Shown here: positions 63,814 to 64,000 of the stretch, piece by piece | How positions within the stretch are numbered: the first letter of the stretch is position 1 | How the letters are laid out: every line of letters begins with the position of its first letter | Source of the DNA: Defluviitaleaceae bacterium | GTDB lineage: Bacteria > Bacillota > Clostridia > Lachnospirales > WQUN01 | Reading direction: 5' to 3' | Assembly: GCA_009781755.1 (NCBI GenBank) | Contig: WQVD01000001.1 | Location: 222,681-286,680, forward strand | Length of the DNA: 64,000 bases | Notes under the pieces: generated by a model | What the model was told of the DNA's origin: nothing | What the model saw: only the letters and a program-made list of their open reading frames with translations | Databases searched by the model: none | Program-made: the position numbers and the translations under genes

Positions 63814-64000
63814 ATGAACAGCATAACCCACTTAGACCCCACCCTCAACACCGACATGCTCCTAATCCTACACGGCCTAATATCCAATTGGGAAAACGAA
63901 GTTATCGAGTTTAAGCGAGCAGGAAATGATTTTAAGCGTGATGAAATTGGTAAATATTTTTCTGCACTCAGCAATGAAGCCAACTTAAAGGACTTGCAAC
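63814..64000 (+). CDS. AlbA_2/Schlafen-type ATP-binding protein, N-terminal part (continues past window)
   Basis: AAGGAGG lies 7 bp before the ATG. The visible 62 residues contain the AlbA_2 (Schlafen AAA_4-like) start: WENEVIEFKRAGNDFKRDEIGKYFSALSNEANLK. From memory, proteins with this start are usually 450-600 residues long and end with a helix-turn-helix region. They occur in defence islands and as putative transcription regulators. The gene is cut by the right edge. Confidence 0.8.
   Translation, partial: MNSITHLDPTLNTDMLLILHGLISNWENEVIEFKRAGNDFKRDEIGKYFSALSNEANLKDLQ

Larger units (their letters stand above)
58110..64000. mobile_element. Probable integrated conjugative/mobilizable element, left part (runs off window)
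   Basis: From the foreign spoIVA tail onward the DNA is visibly AT-richer than the preceding 58 kb. It carries a truncated plasmid-type replication/HTH gene, a TnpV-like gene, an inverted-repeat region like a transfer origin, and then defence-type genes. These parts are typical of Tn1549-like elements of clostridia. No integrase, relaxase or direct repeat is in the window, so the right end is unseen. A misassembly at 58.1 kb would give the same picture and is not excluded. Confidence 0.6.

Noticed and set aside
1..64000. tRNA, rRNA, SRP RNA or other structural RNA genes
   Set aside because: No cloverleaf T-loop signatures, rRNA segments or SRP Alu/S domains were noticed in the intergenic parts; a covariance-model search could still find small RNAs.

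Overview
The window reads as a chromosomal segment of an anaerobic, endospore-forming Firmicute, most likely a clostridium. The grounds are Gram-positive gene orders (rpsO-pnp-M16 peptidase; ylxM-ffh-rpsP-khpA), spoIVA, a pyruvate formate-lyase/activase pair, YabE-like and YerB-like envelope proteins, and many lipoproteins with no outer-membrane genes. No rRNA, tRNA or CRISPR array was found. From 1 to about 58,100 the DNA is fairly GC-rich and densely coding. From about 58,100 to the right edge it becomes AT-rich and carries mobile-element genes, so it is probably an integrated element.

Layout. 1-6.5 kb: the tail of a GH9 glycosidase, then a leftward unit of patatin, GH2 glycosidase, P-loop kinase and asnA. 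6.6-12.5 kb: rpsO, pnp, M16 peptidase, dut and a DUF3048 protein. 12.5-23.9 kb: a small membrane protein and a rhomboid protease (leftward), the membrane protein/DUF4129/DUF4350/MoxR/DUF58/RDD operon, HD hydrolase, folD, a long glyA and a lipoprotein. 24-30 kb: a NatAB-type ABC exporter and an SdpI-like protein (leftward), then a LytTR response regulator with two tandem paralogous AgrC-like kinases. 30-37 kb (leftward): pflA, pflB, two zinc-ribbon proteins, a G5/3D-domain protein and mtnA. 37.5-45.6 kb: a Dlt-like cluster. 45.7-58.2 kb: 5'-nucleotidase, ylxM-ffh-rpsP-khpA, a prepilin-peptidase homologue, a GHL10-amidase fusion, an MFS transporter, small membrane proteins, a decayed surface-protein gene and spoIVA. 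58.2-64 kb: mobile-element remnants, then a set of defence-type genes.

Two clusters stand out. The Dlt-like cluster (37,557-45,642) joins an MBOAT acyltransferase, an SGNH-type protein, a lipoprotein, two membrane-anchored transglutaminase-like proteins, an Asp/Glu-type racemase, an amino-acid adenylating enzyme and a carrier protein. Read together they suggest that a D-amino acid other than alanine is made, activated, loaded on the carrier and moved to an extracellular target. The second is a rightward cassette at 60,151-64,000+: XRE regulator, AbiTii protein, a Ser/Thr kinase with an unnamed N-terminal domain and an AbiJ_NTD3-like C-terminal domain, a DUF6680-like membrane protein and an AlbA_2/Schlafen protein. 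It looks like an abortive-infection system carried on the element whose edge lies in the 3' end of spoIVA.

Smaller points: a dispersed family of palindromic hairpins with compensatory base changes, an interspersed two-hairpin repeat, a decayed DUF285 (BspA-like) gene in an apparently empty interval, and a prepilin-peptidase homologue lacking its second catalytic aspartate. All family assignments were made by eye from motifs, without database searches.
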